A DNA stretch of 64,000 nt from Herbaspirillum sp. SJZ106 (GTDB lineage Bacteria; Pseudomonadota; Gammaproteobacteria; Burkholderiales; Burkholderiaceae_D): the NCBI RefSeq assembly GCF_006715495.1, contig NZ_VFNI01000004.1, positions 377,013 to 441,012 of the forward strand, written 5' to 3'. Of the stretch, positions 31,057-44,308 are shown piece after piece. The notes under the pieces were generated by a model, which worked only from the letters and a program-made list of their open reading frames with translations, had not been told where the DNA came from and made no database searches. Position 1 is the first letter of the stretch; each line of letters opens with the position of its first letter. Both the position numbers and the translations under genes were made by a program.

Positions 31057-33060
31057 TTACTTGGCGAGCGGGATCTTGCGGTAGATGGTATTGCGTGAAA
31101 CGCCCAGGGCGCGGGCGGTAGCGGAGACGTTGCCGCCATTGGATTTGAGCGCCTTCTGAATCACCGACAACTCCACCTGTTCCAGGTTGGCGCCTTGCGA
31201 CACCATCCAGTTGGTATTGTCTTCCGACGCTTGTGCCTGCGCGCTTTCGACATCGTCGAGGAAGTCATCGGGCAAGTGCTGGCGCTGGATTTCGGTTTCA
31301 TTGCCGGCCATCACGATGGCGGTGCGCAGCAGGTTGGTCAACTGGCGGAAGTTGCCGGGCCAGCTGTGCTGCTTGAACAGGCGCATGATCTCGGGCGCCA
31401 CCTTGTAGCGCTCCCCGCTGGATTCGGCAATCAGAATCTTTTCCACGACGATATCGAGGTCGGTGCGCTCGCGCAGCGGCGGCAGCTTGACCACCAGTCC
31501 ATTGAGCCGGTAATACAGGTCTTCGCGGAATTGACCCTTGGCGATGAGGTCGCGCAGGTTGCGGTTGGTGGCGCAGATCAGTTCGACGTTGACCGGAATC
31601 GACTTGGTGCTGCCCAGCGGCGTCACCATGCGTTCCTGCAGCACCCGCAGCAGGCGGGCCTGCAGGCTGAACGGCATGTCGCCGATTTCATCCAGGAACA
31701 AGGTGCCGCCATTGGCCTGCAGCAATTTGCCGACTGCGCCTTTCTTGCGGGCGCCGGTGAAGGCGCCGTCTTCATAACCGAACAGCTCGGATTCAATCAG
31801 GGTTTCCGGAATCGAGGCGCAGTTGACGGCGACAAACGGGCCTTCAGCGCGAGGAGAGTCGTTGTGGATGGCTTGCGCCAGCAATTCCTTGCCGGTGCCG
31901 GTTTCGCCCATGACCAGAATCGGGATGTCGCGTCCCAGCACTTTGTTGACCTTGTCGATCAGGGCGGCTACTTGCGGATCGCCGGTATTGAGGTAACGCA
32001 AACCGGACATGCGGCGCTGGCTCTGGCTGGCTGTCTGCGAGGACGCTGGCTGGGGCGCGTGAGCGCCGCTCTGTCGGCCCGGTTCGCCATCGTTGCCCTG
32101 ATCGTTGCGCGCCAGGTCGGCGGAGTGTTGGAATACGCTGTTGGCAATTTGCAACTGAGCCCGTCCGTATACCCGCACGCCGCTTGGCATGCACAGATTC
32201 AGCAAGCCCGGTGTTGCGGTGCGGTAGTGATCGAACAGGGCCGAAATCGGCAAACCGAACAGGGAGCTGAAGGTGTGCGACTGCAATGCCGACAGCGGCA
32301 GGCCCAACTGAAACAGGCCGGTGCGGTTGGCCGACAGGAAGCGCCCGCTCGGTGTGAATGAGGCGATGCCTTCCATCAGCGTGCCGATGAATTCGGGACG
32401 CGTATTGAAGTGCAGGGTAATGGCGTTGTGGAAGGCGGCGGAGAATATATGGTTCTCGATCATTTGCGCCGACATCCGCACCAGCGCCATGGTGTGCTTG
32501 TGAAAGCTGGACTGGTCGCCGGTCACATCCAGCACGCCGATCACATTGCCCTGATGATCGGAAATCGGCGCGGCCGAACAGGTGAGGAAATGATTGGCCT
32601 GTAAATAATGTTCATTCGCATGTATCTGCACGGGCTGTTTTTCGACAATGGCGGTGCCGATGGCATTGGTGCCCTTGCTTTGTTCCGACCAGGTGACGCC
32701 CGGCTGCAATGCCACGCGGTTGGCCTTTTCCAGGAAGTCGTCGTCGCCGAGCGTATGGACGATCAGACCGTTGACGTCGGTCAGGATCACCATATTGTGG
32801 GTGTTGATGATTTGCTCGTACAGCGTTTCCATGACAGGCAGCGCATGCAGATGCAGCGTGCGGTTTTGCTCCAGCAGCATCGAAAAATCGGCGCGCGCGA
32901 TCGGGCTGTAGTCCGGGGCCTCGGTCTCGGACAAGCCATGTGCGATGGAACGCTGGCGGGATTCTTCTACGATCATGATGTGGGGACCATATGCAGAAAG
33001 CATGCCCGTCGTATTGGCGGCAGCAATCGGTCCGCCGTTGCCGTCTGTCATTGTCTGCAC
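31057..33060 (-). CDS. acoR: Sigma-54-dependent activator, AcoR type
   Basis: 667 residues in three parts. A GAF-type sensor occupies about residues 60-230 (GVTWSEQSKGTNAIGTAI and HYLQANHFLTCSAAPI are hallmarks of AcoR-like sensors). The AAA+ domain follows, with Walker A GETGTGKE, the sigma-54-contacting GAFTGA and Walker B LFLDEIGDMP. A Fis-type helix-turn-helix closes the protein (NGGNVSATARALGVSRNTIYRK). AcoR activates acetoin or alcohol catabolism genes in related bacteria. Here it is adjacent to the PQQ genes and many sigma-54 promoters surround it, so it is the probable master activator. Its inducer is unknown. Confidence 0.93.
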   Translation of the reverse strand: MQTMTDGNGGPIAAANTTGMLSAYGPHIMIVEESRQRSIAHGLSETEAPDYSPIARADFSMLLEQNRTLHLHALPVMETLYEQIINTHNMVILTDVNGLIVHTLGDDDFLEKANRVALQPGVTWSEQSKGTNAIGTAIVEKQPVQIHANEHYLQANHFLTCSAAPISDHQGNVIGVLDVTGDQSSFHKHTMALVRMSAQMIENHIFSAAFHNAITLHFNTRPEFIGTLMEGIASFTPSGRFLSANRTGLFQLGLPLSALQSHTFSSLFGLPISALFDHYRTATPGLLNLCMPSGVRVYGRAQLQIANSVFQHSADLARNDQGNDGEPGRQSGAHAPQPASSQTASQSQRRMSGLRYLNTGDPQVAALIDKVNKVLGRDIPILVMGETGTGKELLAQAIHNDSPRAEGPFVAVNCASIPETLIESELFGYEDGAFTGARKKGAVGKLLQANGGTLFLDEIGDMPFSLQARLLRVLQERMVTPLGSTKSIPVNVELICATNRNLRDLIAKGQFREDLYYRLNGLVVKLPPLRERTDLDIVVEKILIAESSGERYKVAPEIMRLFKQHSWPGNFRQLTNLLRTAIVMAGNETEIQRQHLPDDFLDDVESAQAQASEDNTNWMVSQGANLEQVELSVIQKALKSNGGNVSATARALGVSRNTIYRKIPLAK

Positions 33061-33144
33061 TTTTGTCTCCTCTTTCTATTTATGCTGCGGCTTGTATCAG
33101 CCTGCTTTGGCTTGTTTCTTTTTTGGTGTTGTTTAATGTAGCAC

Positions 33145-33163
33145 TTGTTCATTAACAGAACAA
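33145..33163. promoter_or_regulatory. Palindrome TTGTTC-N7-GAACAA between acoR and the cytochrome gene
   Basis: TTGTTC (33145-33150) and GAACAA (33158-33163) are inverted and share the TGTTC core of the two long inverted repeats upstream. The site is 52 bases before the cytochrome sigma-54 promoter and near the expected start of acoR transcription, so it could activate one gene and restrain the other. Confidence 0.45.
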
Positions 33164-33172
33164 AAAATGTGC

Positions 33173-33188
33173 AGCAATTTCAGTGCCA
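33173..33188 (-). promoter_or_regulatory. Candidate sigma-54 promoter of acoR
   Basis: Read on the minus strand: TGGCACTGAAATTGCT, with perfect boxes and a ten-base GG to GC interval. It is 113 bases upstream of the acoR start, suggesting that the activator controls its own synthesis. Confidence 0.6.
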
Positions 33189-33215
33189 GTGTGGCGCTTT
33201 CAAACTTCTGCCGCG

Positions 33216-33231
33216 TGGCATGGTAATTGCA
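33216..33231 (+). promoter_or_regulatory. Sigma-54 promoter of the cytochrome c gene
   Basis: TGGCATGGTAATTGCA matches the consensus throughout. It ends 43 bases before the start codon of the cytochrome gene and is back-to-back with the candidate acoR promoter. Confidence 0.82.
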
Positions 33232-33274
33232 CAACGCTCCTCATTCTTTCAACAATTGCACTGAGGAGACTTGC

Positions 33275-33745
33275 ATGAACCGTATCGGACACTTCATTTC
33301 AATCTGCACCCTGGCGGCGGCAGCCATGTTGCCAGTCAGCGCTCACGCCCATGGCGATGTCACTCCGCAGGCTGTGGATACCAAGACCTTGCCGACGCTG
33401 GGTGCGGCATGGAAAGACAGTAACCCTTATCGCGGCCAGAAGGAAGCGATCAAGATCGGCAGCTCGGCCTATGCTGAAAATTGCGCGCGCTGCCACGGCC
33501 TGCAAGCGCAATCGGGGGGTATCGCGCCGGATCTGCGGTTGCTCGACCGCGATTGCACAGACCTCAAGGCCGATGCCAAGAAGCAAGCCTGCTACAAAGA
33601 CACCGACAAGTATTTCCTGCAATCGGTGCGGCACGGCAAAGTGCGTAACGGCGCGGTCTATATGCCGCCGTTCGAAGGCATCCTGAACCAGGAAGCGATG
33701 TGGTCGATCAAGGCCTATCTGGAAACCTTGCGCGCCGCGAAATAA
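33275..33745 (+). CDS. pedF: Cytochrome c-550, PedF type
   Basis: 156 residues from the ATG preceded by GAGGAG. A signal peptide ends near HAHA. One haem-binding CARCH motif follows in SAYAENCARCHGLQAQSGG, and a Met ligand is likely in VYMPPFEG. Extra Cys residues (RDCTDLKADAKKQACYKD) form the insertion typical of PedF-like cytochromes. It accepts electrons from the PQQ alcohol dehydrogenase in the periplasm. The perfect sigma-54 promoter upstream ties its expression to the same regulon. Confidence 0.9.
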   Translation: MNRIGHFISICTLAAAAMLPVSAHAHGDVTPQAVDTKTLPTLGAAWKDSNPYRGQKEAIKIGSSAYAENCARCHGLQAQSGGIAPDLRLLDRDCTDLKADAKKQACYKDTDKYFLQSVRHGKVRNGAVYMPPFEGILNQEAMWSIKAYLETLRAAK

Positions 33746-33844
33746 GCAGCGCCGTTTGCGGCGCCGGCGAAACCGGCGCCGCGATCCCGTTTTCATGTGG
33801 TTCGGCATCGGCCTGATCCGATCAATACAACGGAGTTTGGCATC

Positions 33845-34684
33845 ATGATCAAATTTTCCTGCAAAGCATTCATTGCGATGCTTTCGCTCGCATGCCTGCT
33901 GGCCGGCGCCAGCGCTTCCGCGCGCGCTGATGATGCGTTCGCCAAGATCAAGAAATCGGGCGTGCTCAAGGTGGCGGTGTACAACGATTTCGCGCCGTTC
34001 TCGGCCGGCGGCAATGGCATCGATGTCGATCTGGCCGAAGCGCTGGCGAACAAGCTCGGGCTGACGGTCAGCCTGTTGCCATTCCCGGCCGGCGATGATC
34101 TCGGCGACGATTTGCGCAATATGGTGTGGAAAGGACATTACCTCGGTTATGGTCCGGCCGATGTCTTGCTGCATGTGCCGGTCGATTCCAATCTGGCGCG
34201 CCAGAACAAGCAGGTGGTGATTTTCGCGCCGTATCATCGAGAGACGATTCGTCTTGTGAATGACGTGCGCAAGGTGCCGCGGTTCGATAATCTCGATTCG
34301 CTGGCCGGCAAGAACATCGGCGTGGAAAAGGTCTCGATCAGCGCGGTGGTGCTGCTCGGTGCGGAAGATGGAAAATTCCGCGATAACGTGAAAATTTATC
34401 CGACCTCGAACGAAGCCTTGGATGCGCTGAAGAGTGGCGCGCTGGACGGCGTGCTGGCAAGCCGGTCGGAAATCGAAGCGGCGGTGCGCGACGATCCCAA
34501 CTACCGGATTTCCGAAGTCAGCTTTCCGCGTCTGCCGCATCAAGGCTGGGTGATCGGCATGGCGGTGAAAAAGGATGATGGCGAACTGGTGCGGCAATTG
34601 CAGGACGCGACTGCGCAAATGGTGGCATCGGGCGAGATGGCAAAAATCTTCGCCCGGCACGGCGTGGCAGTCGTCACGCCATAA
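33845..34684 (+). CDS. Quinoprotein-associated periplasmic binding protein (MoxJ/XoxJ-like)
   Basis: 279 residues from the ATG at 33845; a signal peptide ends near SARA. It has the family 3 solute-binding fold ([30 protein letters not shown] at the start of the mature chain). No ABC permease or ATPase accompanies it. This matches the stand-alone MoxJ/XoxJ-like proteins of methanol and ethanol quinoprotein clusters, thought to help assemble or activate the dehydrogenase. It follows the cytochrome by 99 bases and is probably in the same transcript. Confidence 0.82.
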   Translation: MIKFSCKAFIAMLSLACLLAGASASARADDAFAKIKKSGVLKVAVYNDFAPFSAGGNGIDVDLAEALANKLGLTVSLLPFPAGDDLGDDLRNMVWKGHYLGYGPADVLLHVPVDSNLARQNKQVVIFAPYHRETIRLVNDVRKVPRFDNLDSLAGKNIGVEKVSISAVVLLGAEDGKFRDNVKIYPTSNEALDALKSGALDGVLASRSEIEAAVRDDPNYRISEVSFPRLPHQGWVIGMAVKKDDGELVRQLQDATAQMVASGEMAKIFARHGVAVVTP

Positions 34685-34769
34685 GCGGCGGATCGCCGCG
34701 CATGTCCTGGCAGGCGATGCGCGCGGCATGACAACAATAAAAACGATGCAGCAGTCGAGGGGCCGCAAC

Positions 34770-36386
34770 ATGTCTGAAATCGAAAAACAGTTGCCGCGTG
34801 TGCCACTGGCGCATCAGTGGGCATGGCTGTGGCCGGCGGGCGTCGGCCTGGCCCTGGCGTGCGCGCTGGAGCGCTGGGCCGCGGCCGAGGTGAGTTCATT
34901 GGGCATCAGTGCGCTGGCGGTGATGGTGGCCGCGCTGGTGGCCTTGCCGCACCAGCGGCGCGTCAGGATGCGTAACGCGATGGCGATTGCCAGGGTTGCC
35001 GACGAGATCGATCACATCATGATCGGCGCGGCCGAAACATCGTACTTTGTCGATACCATCAAGAACAAGATTGCGCATGACGTGCAGGCCGCCAATGGCA
35101 TCGTCACCGGCGCCGCGCATAATGCCGCCAGCACCGAGCAGATTGCCGCCAATGCTGAAAGGGCGTCGGGCGTGGCGGCCAAAGTGCGCGCCGAGAGCAT
35201 GGCCGGACGCACCGAGGTCGATCTCGGACTGGCGCAGATCGGCCAGGCGCGCAACGATGCGCAAACGGCATCGGCGATGATGATGCAGTTGCAGGAGAAG
35301 GCGAGCCGGATTCACGGCATCACGGAAGTGATCAGCGAAATTGCGGCACGCACCAATTTGCTGGCGCTCAATGCCGCCATCGAAGCGGCCCGGGCCGGTG
35401 AACACGGCCGCGGATTTGCGGTGGTGGCAGGCGAGGTGCGGCAATTGGCGCAACGGACCAAGACCGCGACCGACGATATCGAAGCCATGGTGCGCGCCAT
35501 CAATGAAGAAGCCGAACGCGCCGCCGGCGGCATGCATGCGCTGAGCAAGAAGGTATTGGAGGCCGCGGCCAACGTCGAGCGCGTGCATGGTTTTCTGGGC
35601 AATATCGAGCAGGCGGCCGGCGTGTCCGAAGAAGAGATCGAGCAAATCGCCAAAGCTTCGCGCCAGCATGTCGACACCACGCAGCGCATTGCCGATGCGA
35701 TCCTGGCCATTCGCGATGGCATGCTGGCCACCGACAATGAGTTGCCGCGGGTGGCGACGGCTGCCATGGCCTTGTCGGAGCGTGCCGAGGTCATTTATGC
35801 CGCCATTGCCGCCAGTCAGGTGCCGACCCGGCATGACGATATCCGGCGCGTGGCCAGCGCCGCCGCGCGCGAGGTCGGGAAATTGTTTGAAGAGGCGCTG
35901 GCAGCAGGGCGCATCAGCGATGCCGCCTTGTTTGGCCGCGCCTATGAACCGATACCGAACACGGCGCCACCCAAGTATCGCACCGGTTTTGATGCTTTCA
36001 CCGACCGCGTGCTGCCAGCGATACAGGAACCGATCCTGGCGGCCATGCCGCATCTGGCCTATGCCGGGGCCGTGGACGACCACGGCTATTTCCCGACCCA
36101 TAACAAGAAATTTTCGCAGCCGCTGAGCGGCAACTATGAAGTCGACCTGCTTCACAACCGTACCAAACGGATTTTCAATGACCGCACCGGCAGTCGATGC
36201 GGCAGCAATACCCAGGCCTTCCTGTTGCAAACCTATCAGCGCGATACCGGCGAAGTGATGCACGACCTGTCCGTGCCGATCTATGTCAATGGCCGGCACT
36301 GGGGCGGTTTCCGGATTGGCTATCGTTCCGGCCAGCGCCCAACGCCGGCGGCGGCAACGCCGTTGCTGGCAGCGGCGGCGCATTGA
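34770..36386 (+). CDS. Methyl-accepting chemotaxis protein with C-terminal sensor domain
   Basis: 538 residues from the ATG at 34770 with GAGGGG upstream; an ATG at 34728 is also in frame. One or two membrane segments lie near residues 15-55. The signalling hairpin tip is unmistakable ([38 protein letters not shown]) at about residues 190-230. The last 130 residues contain [20 protein letters not shown] and [11 protein letters not shown], a Cache/PAS-like domain that lies after the signalling domain, so sensing is probably cytoplasmic. Clustered with alcohol oxidation genes, it may steer cells towards the substrate or by energy state. Confidence 0.88.
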   Translation: MSEIEKQLPRVPLAHQWAWLWPAGVGLALACALERWAAAEVSSLGISALAVMVAALVALPHQRRVRMRNAMAIARVADEIDHIMIGAAETSYFVDTIKNKIAHDVQAANGIVTGAAHNAASTEQIAANAERASGVAAKVRAESMAGRTEVDLGLAQIGQARNDAQTASAMMMQLQEKASRIHGITEVISEIAARTNLLALNAAIEAARAGEHGRGFAVVAGEVRQLAQRTKTATDDIEAMVRAINEEAERAAGGMHALSKKVLEAAANVERVHGFLGNIEQAAGVSEEEIEQIAKASRQHVDTTQRIADAILAIRDGMLATDNELPRVATAAMALSERAEVIYAAIAASQVPTRHDDIRRVASAAAREVGKLFEEALAAGRISDAALFGRAYEPIPNTAPPKYRTGFDAFTDRVLPAIQEPILAAMPHLAYAGAVDDHGYFPTHNKKFSQPLSGNYEVDLLHNRTKRIFNDRTGSRCGSNTQAFLLQTYQRDTGEVMHDLSVPIYVNGRHWGGFRIGYRSGQRPTPAAATPLLAAAAH

Positions 36387-36560
36387 CCCGGCTTGCCGCC
36401 TGATCAAGCTCAGGCGATCGAGACGGATCCGGCGATGAATGGCTGAACACCGTCCAATTGCAACTGTATTTCCTTTTTGCAACAAATGTCCCGGCGACCA
36501 GGGATTGTTGTTTGGCATCACCCCATCCTGCGGGGCGCCCGGCTGCCGCGCCGGACAGGC

Positions 36561-36566
36561 TATAAT
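36561..36566 (+). promoter_or_regulatory. Putative -10 box upstream of queE
   Basis: A perfect TATAAT about 105 bases before the queE start, in the 284-base gap after the chemoreceptor gene. No clear -35 box is seen. A small stem-loop without a T-run (CGCCTGA/TCAGGCG) lies at 36397-36416. Confidence 0.35.
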
Positions 36567-36670
36567 GCCGCCTTACGGACGAGCCGCGCATGAGGTCGAA
36601 GCGCCTTGCGCAAGCGGCCACCAGGCTCCGAAACCCACGGCACCCCAAGCAGCCGGCGCTTTCTATCATT

Positions 36671-37306
36671 GTGACTTACAGCATCAAAGAAATTTTCTAT
36701 ACCTTGCAAGGCGAGGGCACGCATGCCGGACGTCCGGCAGTGTTTTGCCGTTTCAGCGGCTGCAATCTGTGGACCGGCCGCGAAGAAGACCGCAGCAAGG
36801 CGATTTGCCAGTTTTGCGATACCGATTTCGTCGGTACCGACGGTGAGGGCGGCGGCAAGTTCAAGACCGCCGACGAACTGGCGCGGACCATCAATCATCT
36901 CTGGCCGCAAACCTATGCTGCCAGCAAGTATGTCGTCTTCACCGGCGGCGAGCCTTTGCTGCAATTGGACTCGGCATTGATCGCGAGCATGCATGCGGTC
37001 GGTTTCGAGATCGCCATCGAAACCAATGGCACGATTCCGGTGCCGGAAGGCGTCGACTGGATTTGCGTCAGCCCCAAGATGGGCTCGGAGCTCAAGGTCT
37101 TCAAAGGCAACGAACTGAAGGTCGTGATCCCGCAGCAGGCACAAGTGCTGGCCGATTATGAAAAACTGGATTTCCAGCATTTTCTGCTGCAGCCGATGGA
37201 CGGCCCCGACGCCGCGCGCAATACCCGGCTGGCGATCGAGCTGGTCAAGGCCAATCCCAGATGGAAACTGAGCATCCAGACCCACAAGCTGCTGCAGATT
37301 CCTTGA
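36671..37306 (+). CDS. queE: 7-carboxy-7-deazaguanine synthase QueE
   Basis: 211 residues from a GTG start (VTYSIKEIFYTLQGEG), chosen because homologous QueE proteins begin at this point; the frame remains open upstream to 36590. It is a radical SAM enzyme that makes 7-carboxy-7-deazaguanine for queuosine. The cluster motif has a long first spacer (CRFSGCNLW then CQFCDTDFVG), the form seen in many proteobacteria. FTGGEPLLQLD and ETNGTIPVP follow. queD is 106 bases downstream and supplies its substrate. Confidence 0.93.
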   Translation: MTYSIKEIFYTLQGEGTHAGRPAVFCRFSGCNLWTGREEDRSKAICQFCDTDFVGTDGEGGGKFKTADELARTINHLWPQTYAASKYVVFTGGEPLLQLDSALIASMHAVGFEIAIETNGTIPVPEGVDWICVSPKMGSELKVFKGNELKVVIPQQAQVLADYEKLDFQHFLLQPMDGPDAARNTRLAIELVKANPRWKLSIQTHKLLQIP

Positions 37307-37412
37307 GTGCGTTTTTCTTTCACGCATACTTGCGGTAGCGCAGCAGGTGTGGTGATGCGGCGCCGGTCTGCAATCCTGTCATCCGTTTTCAATATCAAAC
37401 ATCAGAGCATTC

Positions 37413-39414
<2,002 letters not shown>

Positions 39415-39426
39415 TTCCAATAATCC

Positions 39427-40014
39427 CTACTGCTCCTTGATCTCCACTTTCACCGCATCCTTTTCCACGGTGATCTTGCCCGGTTCGAAACGCTTGCCGT
39501 TCATCTGCAGTTGCTCGGGCGTGAAGGTATAGACCGCGTAGTCGCGCAGCAGCTTGTCGGCGGCGGCATTGCCCAGCGCGCTCAACTGCTGGCTGTATTG
39601 CGGCGGTAGGTCTTGCGAATCGACGTTTTCCACCCTGGGCGCATCCAGCCGCAGCGAGCGCGTGGCGGGATCGTACTTGAAGCCGCTGCTCATGGTCAGC
39701 GCGGCATTGACCGGCCGGGCCAGCAGCAACGGGTTGGCGATTTGCGCATCGACCACGGTGCTCAGGCGGTTCTTGTCCGGCTCCATCCCCAGGCGCGGGT
39801 TGCTCAGGGTAACCTCGAAAATTTCCATATAGCGCAGCTTGCGCGGAAACTGCGGCGCGATCGCCGCCTCCAATTCTTTTTTCGACACGCTGTATTCGCC
39901 GCTCCAGAGGTTGTAGGCGGCATGGCTGGCCGCGGCAAGTCCCATCCCGATGAGGGCAACAGCGGCGAGGGCGGCGAGAGTGGTGCGGCGGGGCATCTTT
40001 TTTGCTTGCGTCAT
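39427..40014 (-). CDS. DUF1439 family lipoprotein-like/exported protein
   Basis: 195 residues from the ATG at 40014 (the frame is open further upstream but without support). An N-terminal signal anchor (RTTLAALAAVALIGMGLAAASHAA) is followed by YSVSKKELEAAIAPQFPRK and alternating strands, the pattern of DUF1439 (YceB-like) proteins, which adopt a lipid-binding tubular fold. No lipobox Cys is visible at the signal end, unlike E. coli YceB. Function unknown. Confidence 0.82.
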   Translation of the reverse strand: MTQAKKMPRRTTLAALAAVALIGMGLAAASHAAYNLWSGEYSVSKKELEAAIAPQFPRKLRYMEIFEVTLSNPRLGMEPDKNRLSTVVDAQIANPLLLARPVNAALTMSSGFKYDPATRSLRLDAPRVENVDSQDLPPQYSQQLSALGNAAADKLLRDYAVYTFTPEQLQMNGKRFEPGKITVEKDAVKVEIKEQ

Positions 40015-40203
40015 ATCGTCTTCATGGCAATGCTGCGAAGCAGCTTGGAGTGAGGACTGCTGGCTAAAATCCCGGCCATTGTAGCTTTCGGCGGGCAGGC
40101 GGGTTGCGCCTGAGGCTTGCTGCCGGGAAAGGGCAGCGGAATCGGGCGGCGCCGGTTGCCCCGCAGGCGGGCTGCAACGCAAGCCGGCACTGGCCCGCAG
40201 TGG

Positions 40204-40209
40204 TAAAAT
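40204..40209 (+). promoter_or_regulatory. Putative -10 box upstream of the ABC-F gene
   Basis: TAAAAT preceded by TGG, 88 bases before the GTG start. No good -35 box is visible. The 282-base gap between the DUF1439 and ABC-F genes shows no other element. Confidence 0.3.
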
Positions 40210-40296
40210 TGCCGTTTTCGCCCGTTTTGGCGCGCCTGGCGGCAATGCCCGCTTTTTTGCCGCGCGCACGTTTCATTTTAGAAAAGGTTTTTCGCA

Positions 40297-41898
<1,602 letters not shown>

Positions 41899-41920
41899 CC
41901 CGCAGAGACAACCTACTGCC

Positions 41921-43060
41921 ATGCAAGCAACAGCAACCAAGGTCGTCGAATTCGAGCGGCCGCAAATGGAGACCGGCGGGAGTTGTACCGCCAACGCCTG
42001 GGCCAAGGTGCCGCCGACGCCCAGCGCGGAGGAGCGCGCCAGCCTCAAAGCGCGCATCAGGCAACTGCTCAAGGAAAAGCAGGCGGTGCTGGTGGCGCAC
42101 TATTACGTCGACGCCGACCTGCAGGACCTGGCCGAGGAAACCGGCGGCTGCGTGTCCGACTCGCTGGAGATGGCGCGCTTCGGGCGCGACCATCCGGCCC
42201 AGACCCTGGTCGTGGCCGGGGTGCGCTTCATGGGCGAGACCGCCAAGATCCTGAGCCCGGAAAAACGCATCCTGATGCCGGACCTGGATGCCACCTGTTC
42301 GCTCGACCTGGGTTGCGCCCCGGACGAATTCGCCGCCTTCTGCGACTTGCATCCGGACCGCACCGTGGTGGTTTATGCCAACACCAGCGCCGCCGTCAAG
42401 GCGCGCGCTGACTGGATGGTGACCTCCTCGATCGGGCTGGAGATCGTGCAGGAGCTGCACGCGCAGGGCAAGAAGATATTGTGGGCGCCCGACAAGCACC
42501 TGGGCAGCTACATCCAGCAGCAGACAGGGGCCGACATGCTGCTGTGGCAGGGTTCCTGCCTGGTGCACGACGAATTCAAGGGCGTCGAGCTGGAACTGAT
42601 GCGCGCCGAGCATCCCGAGGCGCTGGTGCTGGTGCACCCGGAGTCGCCCGCGGCGGTGGTGGCGCAGGCCGATGTGATCGGCTCGACCTCGCAGCTGATC
42701 GCCGCCGTGCAGGCCTCCGATGCGCCCTCGTTCATCGTGGCCACCGATAACGGCATCCTGCACAAGATGCGCCAGGCCGCGCCCGGCAAGCTGTTCATCG
42801 ACGCGCCCACGGCCGGCAACAGCGCCACCTGCAAGAGCTGCGCGCATTGCCCGTGGATGGCGATGAACGGCTTGCAGAATCTGTTGCACGTACTGGAAAC
42901 CGGCGCCAACGAGATTCACGTCGATCCCGCTGTCGGCAAGCAAGCCGTGGTGTGCATCGACCGCATGCTGGATTTCGCCGCCAGAAAGAAAGCCAATGTC
43001 CGCCCCTCGGCGCGGCTTGAAGACGAACAGACCCTGTTTGCAGGAATCGGCCCAGCATGA
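41921..43060 (+). CDS. nadA: Quinolinate synthase NadA
   Basis: 379 residues. It condenses iminoaspartate with dihydroxyacetone phosphate to quinolinate using a 4Fe-4S cluster. The three cluster Cys are in place: one in the [12 protein letters not shown] region, one in GSCLVHDEF and one in [29 protein letters not shown] marks the start of the fold. It overlaps nadC by four bases (ATGA). nadB, which supplies its substrate, is 6 kb away on the other strand. Confidence 0.96.
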   Translation: MQATATKVVEFERPQMETGGSCTANAWAKVPPTPSAEERASLKARIRQLLKEKQAVLVAHYYVDADLQDLAEETGGCVSDSLEMARFGRDHPAQTLVVAGVRFMGETAKILSPEKRILMPDLDATCSLDLGCAPDEFAAFCDLHPDRTVVVYANTSAAVKARADWMVTSSIGLEIVQELHAQGKKILWAPDKHLGSYIQQQTGADMLLWQGSCLVHDEFKGVELELMRAEHPEALVLVHPESPAAVVAQADVIGSTSQLIAAVQASDAPSFIVATDNGILHKMRQAAPGKLFIDAPTAGNSATCKSCAHCPWMAMNGLQNLLHVLETGANEIHVDPAVGKQAVVCIDRMLDFAARKKANVRPSARLEDEQTLFAGIGPA

Positions 43061-43968
43061 CACTCCACGCCATCAAAACCAGCCCCAGCAGCATCAGCGC
43101 CACCAGCAGCCTGCGCAATCCCTTCGCCCCGTTCGATGCCGCGCTGCACGCCGCGTTCGACGCCAACGTCAATCAGGCCATCGCCGAGGACGTGGGGGAT
43201 GGCGATTACACCGGCCTGTTGGTGCCGGAGAACGAATTCGTCAAGGCGCGCGTGATCGTGCGCGAAGCCGCCGTGCTGTGCGGGGCGCCCTGGTGCGAAG
43301 CCGTCATGACCCGTCTCGACCCGCGCCTGCAGATCGGCTGGCGCTATGCCGAAGGCGACCTGATGCAACCCGACACCGAGGTCTGCACCATCGAAGGCCC
43401 GGCGCGCGCCTTGCTGACCGCCGAGCGCGGCGCCCTGAATTTCCTGCAATTGCTGTCCGGCGTGGCCACCGCCACCCGGCGCTACGTCGACGTGGTGGCC
43501 GGCACCGGAGCGAGCATCCTCGATACCCGCAAGACCTTGCCCGGCCTGCGCCTGGCGCAGAAGTACGCGGTCCGCGTGGGCGGCGGCGCCAACCAGCGCC
43601 TGGCGCTGTACGACGGCATCCTGATCAAGGAAAACCACATCGCCGCGGCCGGCGGCATCACCGCCGCGATGAACGCCGCGCAGAAACTGGGGGCGGGGGT
43701 GGGCATCCAGGTCGAGGTGGAAGACCTCGCGGAACTGAAGGAGGCGCTGGCCGCCGGCGCCGTCTCCATCCTGCTCGACAACTTCTCGCTAGAGATGATG
43801 CGCGAAGCGGTCGCCTGCAATGCCGGTCGCGCCGTGCTGGAGGCGTCCGGCGGCATCAACATGGAAACCGTGCGCGCGATTGCCGAAACCGGGGTGGACC
43901 GCATTTCCATCGGCAGCCTGACCAAGGACATTCGCGCGGCGGATTTTTCTTTGCGCGTGATTGCTTGA
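43057..43968 (+). CDS. nadC: Nicotinate-nucleotide pyrophosphorylase NadC
   Basis: 303 residues. It makes nicotinate mononucleotide from quinolinate and PRPP. Motifs: [37 protein letters not shown] with quinolinate-binding Arg/Lys, [20 protein letters not shown] and the phosphate site [19 protein letters not shown]. About 20 extra N-terminal residues precede the usual start and may not all be translated. Translationally coupled to nadA. Confidence 0.96.
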   Translation: MTLHAIKTSPSSISATSSLRNPFAPFDAALHAAFDANVNQAIAEDVGDGDYTGLLVPENEFVKARVIVREAAVLCGAPWCEAVMTRLDPRLQIGWRYAEGDLMQPDTEVCTIEGPARALLTAERGALNFLQLLSGVATATRRYVDVVAGTGASILDTRKTLPGLRLAQKYAVRVGGGANQRLALYDGILIKENHIAAAGGITAAMNAAQKLGAGVGIQVEVEDLAELKEALAAGAVSILLDNFSLEMMREAVACNAGRAVLEASGGINMETVRAIAETGVDRISIGSLTKDIRAADFSLRVIA

Positions 43969-44040
43969 TCATCTGCTATCCCATCCCTGAAAAAACGCAG
44001 CATCAATAGCAGAAATTCCGTTCCGTTCAATTAAGAAAAT

Positions 44041-44141
44041 CGTCATCCCGGCGAAGGCCGGGATCCAGTGCCTTTCGTTGTGCTTCAATGGCCGGTCAAC
44101 GACCCTGGGCCCTGACTTTCGTCAGGGCGACGGAGGATGGA
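44041..44141. repeat. Dispersed intergenic repeat with two hairpins
   Basis: GTCATCCCGGCGAAGGCCGGGATCC-type sequence with a perfect stem (ATCCCGGC/GCCGGGAT at 44045-44064), followed by a second stem GCCCTGAC/GTCAGGGC at 44109-44128. This resembles the small palindromic repeats scattered between genes in many beta- and gammaproteobacteria. Only one copy is seen in this window. The remainder of the 340-base gap after nadC is unremarkable. Confidence 0.6.
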
Positions 44142-44308
44142 TTTCGGCTTAACTGAACGGCATTCGACGCAATAGCGGCTTTTTATTGCCGGTCTTTTGC
44201 AGCGCCTGCTTGCCAGTGCGACGCCATGCGCCGTCCTGATAGAATGGCCGGCATTATCGCGGCCAAGATCGCGCAGGCATCGCCACCTTCATTTCCGGGG
44301 ACTCCATT

